Shown: piece by piece, positions 21,219 to 21,439 of the stretch | Layout of the letters: the number at the start of each line of letters is the position of its first letter | Numbering within the stretch: the stretch's first letter is position 1 | Source of the DNA: JBHJHK01 sp050330975 | Lineage (GTDB): Bacteria; Pseudomonadota; Gammaproteobacteria; Competibacterales; Competibacteraceae | Reading direction: 5' to 3' | Length of the DNA stretch: 21,439 bases | NCBI GenBank assembly: GCA_050330975.1 | Contig: JBHJHK010000029.1 | Location: 1 to 21,439, forward strand | Notes under the pieces: model-generated | Told to the model about the DNA's origin: nothing | What the model saw: the letters and a program-made list of their open reading frames with translations, nothing else | Databases searched by the model: none | Program-made: the position numbers and the translations under genes

Positions 21219-21439
21219 TCAAAGGGACGGGGGTGGCACCAGGGGCATGGTCGCAAGGCGCGGCTCGTGGCCCAAGGAGCGGATAAACGCCAACAAATCC
21301 CGGGGGTTCAAGGCCAGGGTGGCGGTGTTATCCAGGGGGTGAAAGATCACCGGATCGGCGTCTAGGACCCCCTCATCGAACACCACCTTCACACGCTGAT
21401 CCGGGTCGTTGAACACGGCCAAGGGCGTCAAAGAACCCG
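21219..21439 (-). CDS. Prolyl-tRNA deacylase (YbaK/ProX) domain protein, C-terminal part, cut by window edge
   Basis: The frame is open to the right edge and ends at 21219, giving about 73 residues. GSLTPLAVFNDPDQRVKVVF, DADPVIFHPLDNTATLALNP and DLLAFIRSLGHEP match the C-terminal half of the YbaK/ProRS-associated editing domain (ProX/PrdX type), which hydrolyses mischarged Ala-tRNA-Pro. The GSLTP and HPL-N-T motifs are the family hallmarks. About 90-100 N-terminal residues lie outside the window. It is a stand-alone trans-editing factor if nothing else is fused upstream. The 280 bases between it and the HAMP sensor gene on the same strand hold no recognised gene. Confidence 0.88.
   Translation of the reverse strand, partial: GSLTPLAVFNDPDQRVKVVFDEGVLDADPVIFHPLDNTATLALNPRDLLAFIRSLGHEPRLATMPLVPPPSL

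Noticed and set aside
1..21439. CRISPR array, rRNA or complete insertion sequence
   Set aside because: No regularly spaced repeats, no rRNA signatures and no transposase with flanking ends were seen.

Overview
The window looks like a chromosomal segment of a high-GC proteobacterium, most likely a gammaproteobacterium. This rests on gene families (AcsA-type ligase, type 2 PHA depolymerase, aspartate dehydrogenase, HAMP and PATAN-like signalling proteins) and on strong G/C preference at third codon positions. I cannot place it at genus level. No rRNA, tRNA, CRISPR array or complete insertion sequence was seen.

Left part (1-5033). An M20 metallopeptidase runs off the left edge in the high-GC style. 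From about 430 to 5040 the DNA is visibly richer in A/T and uses mixed third positions. This block holds an AraC-family regulator behind a leader flanked by an 11-bp perfect inverted repeat, a PEBP/YbhB-type lipoprotein, a concentrative nucleoside transporter (CNT) preceded by a 17-codon coupled leader ORF, an ABM-domain monooxygenase, and an N-terminally truncated NIPSNAP fragment. It ends in about 650 bp of decayed, AT-rich DNA. It looks like acquired or rearranged accessory DNA.

Centre (5034-13131). This is the most interesting part. Five genes overlap in series through ATGA, ATGA, ATGA and TGATG junctions: an acetyl-CoA-synthetase-like ligase, 2-oxoacid dehydrogenase E1-alpha, E1-beta, a single-lipoyl E2, and a free-standing acyl carrier protein (ACP) with a DSMD phosphopantetheine site. 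An MlrC-type M81 metallohydrolase follows 26 bp downstream. There is no E3 gene. The tight coupling suggests a pathway in which a thiamine-dependent E1/E2 pair or the ligase may feed an acyl group to ACP, not only to CoA. An SDR-family protein follows whose catalytic tetrad has lost its Asn and Lys.

Right part (13132-21439). This region holds a non-coding gap with a possible IS110 relic, a four-helix membrane protein, a formyltransferase with an intact Asn-His-Asp triad, two small unrecognised proteins, and a type 2 short-chain PHA depolymerase lipoprotein coupled to a TrkA-C/RCK-like fragment. An aspartate dehydrogenase in which the family His of the N-x-H motif is Gln comes next. A leftward signalling group follows: a HAMP sensor without output domain and broken by an in-frame TAA, a periplasmic solute-binding-like protein, and a PATAN-like protein with a duplicated C-terminal helical repeat. 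A prolyl-tRNA-deacylase (YbaK/ProX) domain runs off the right edge.
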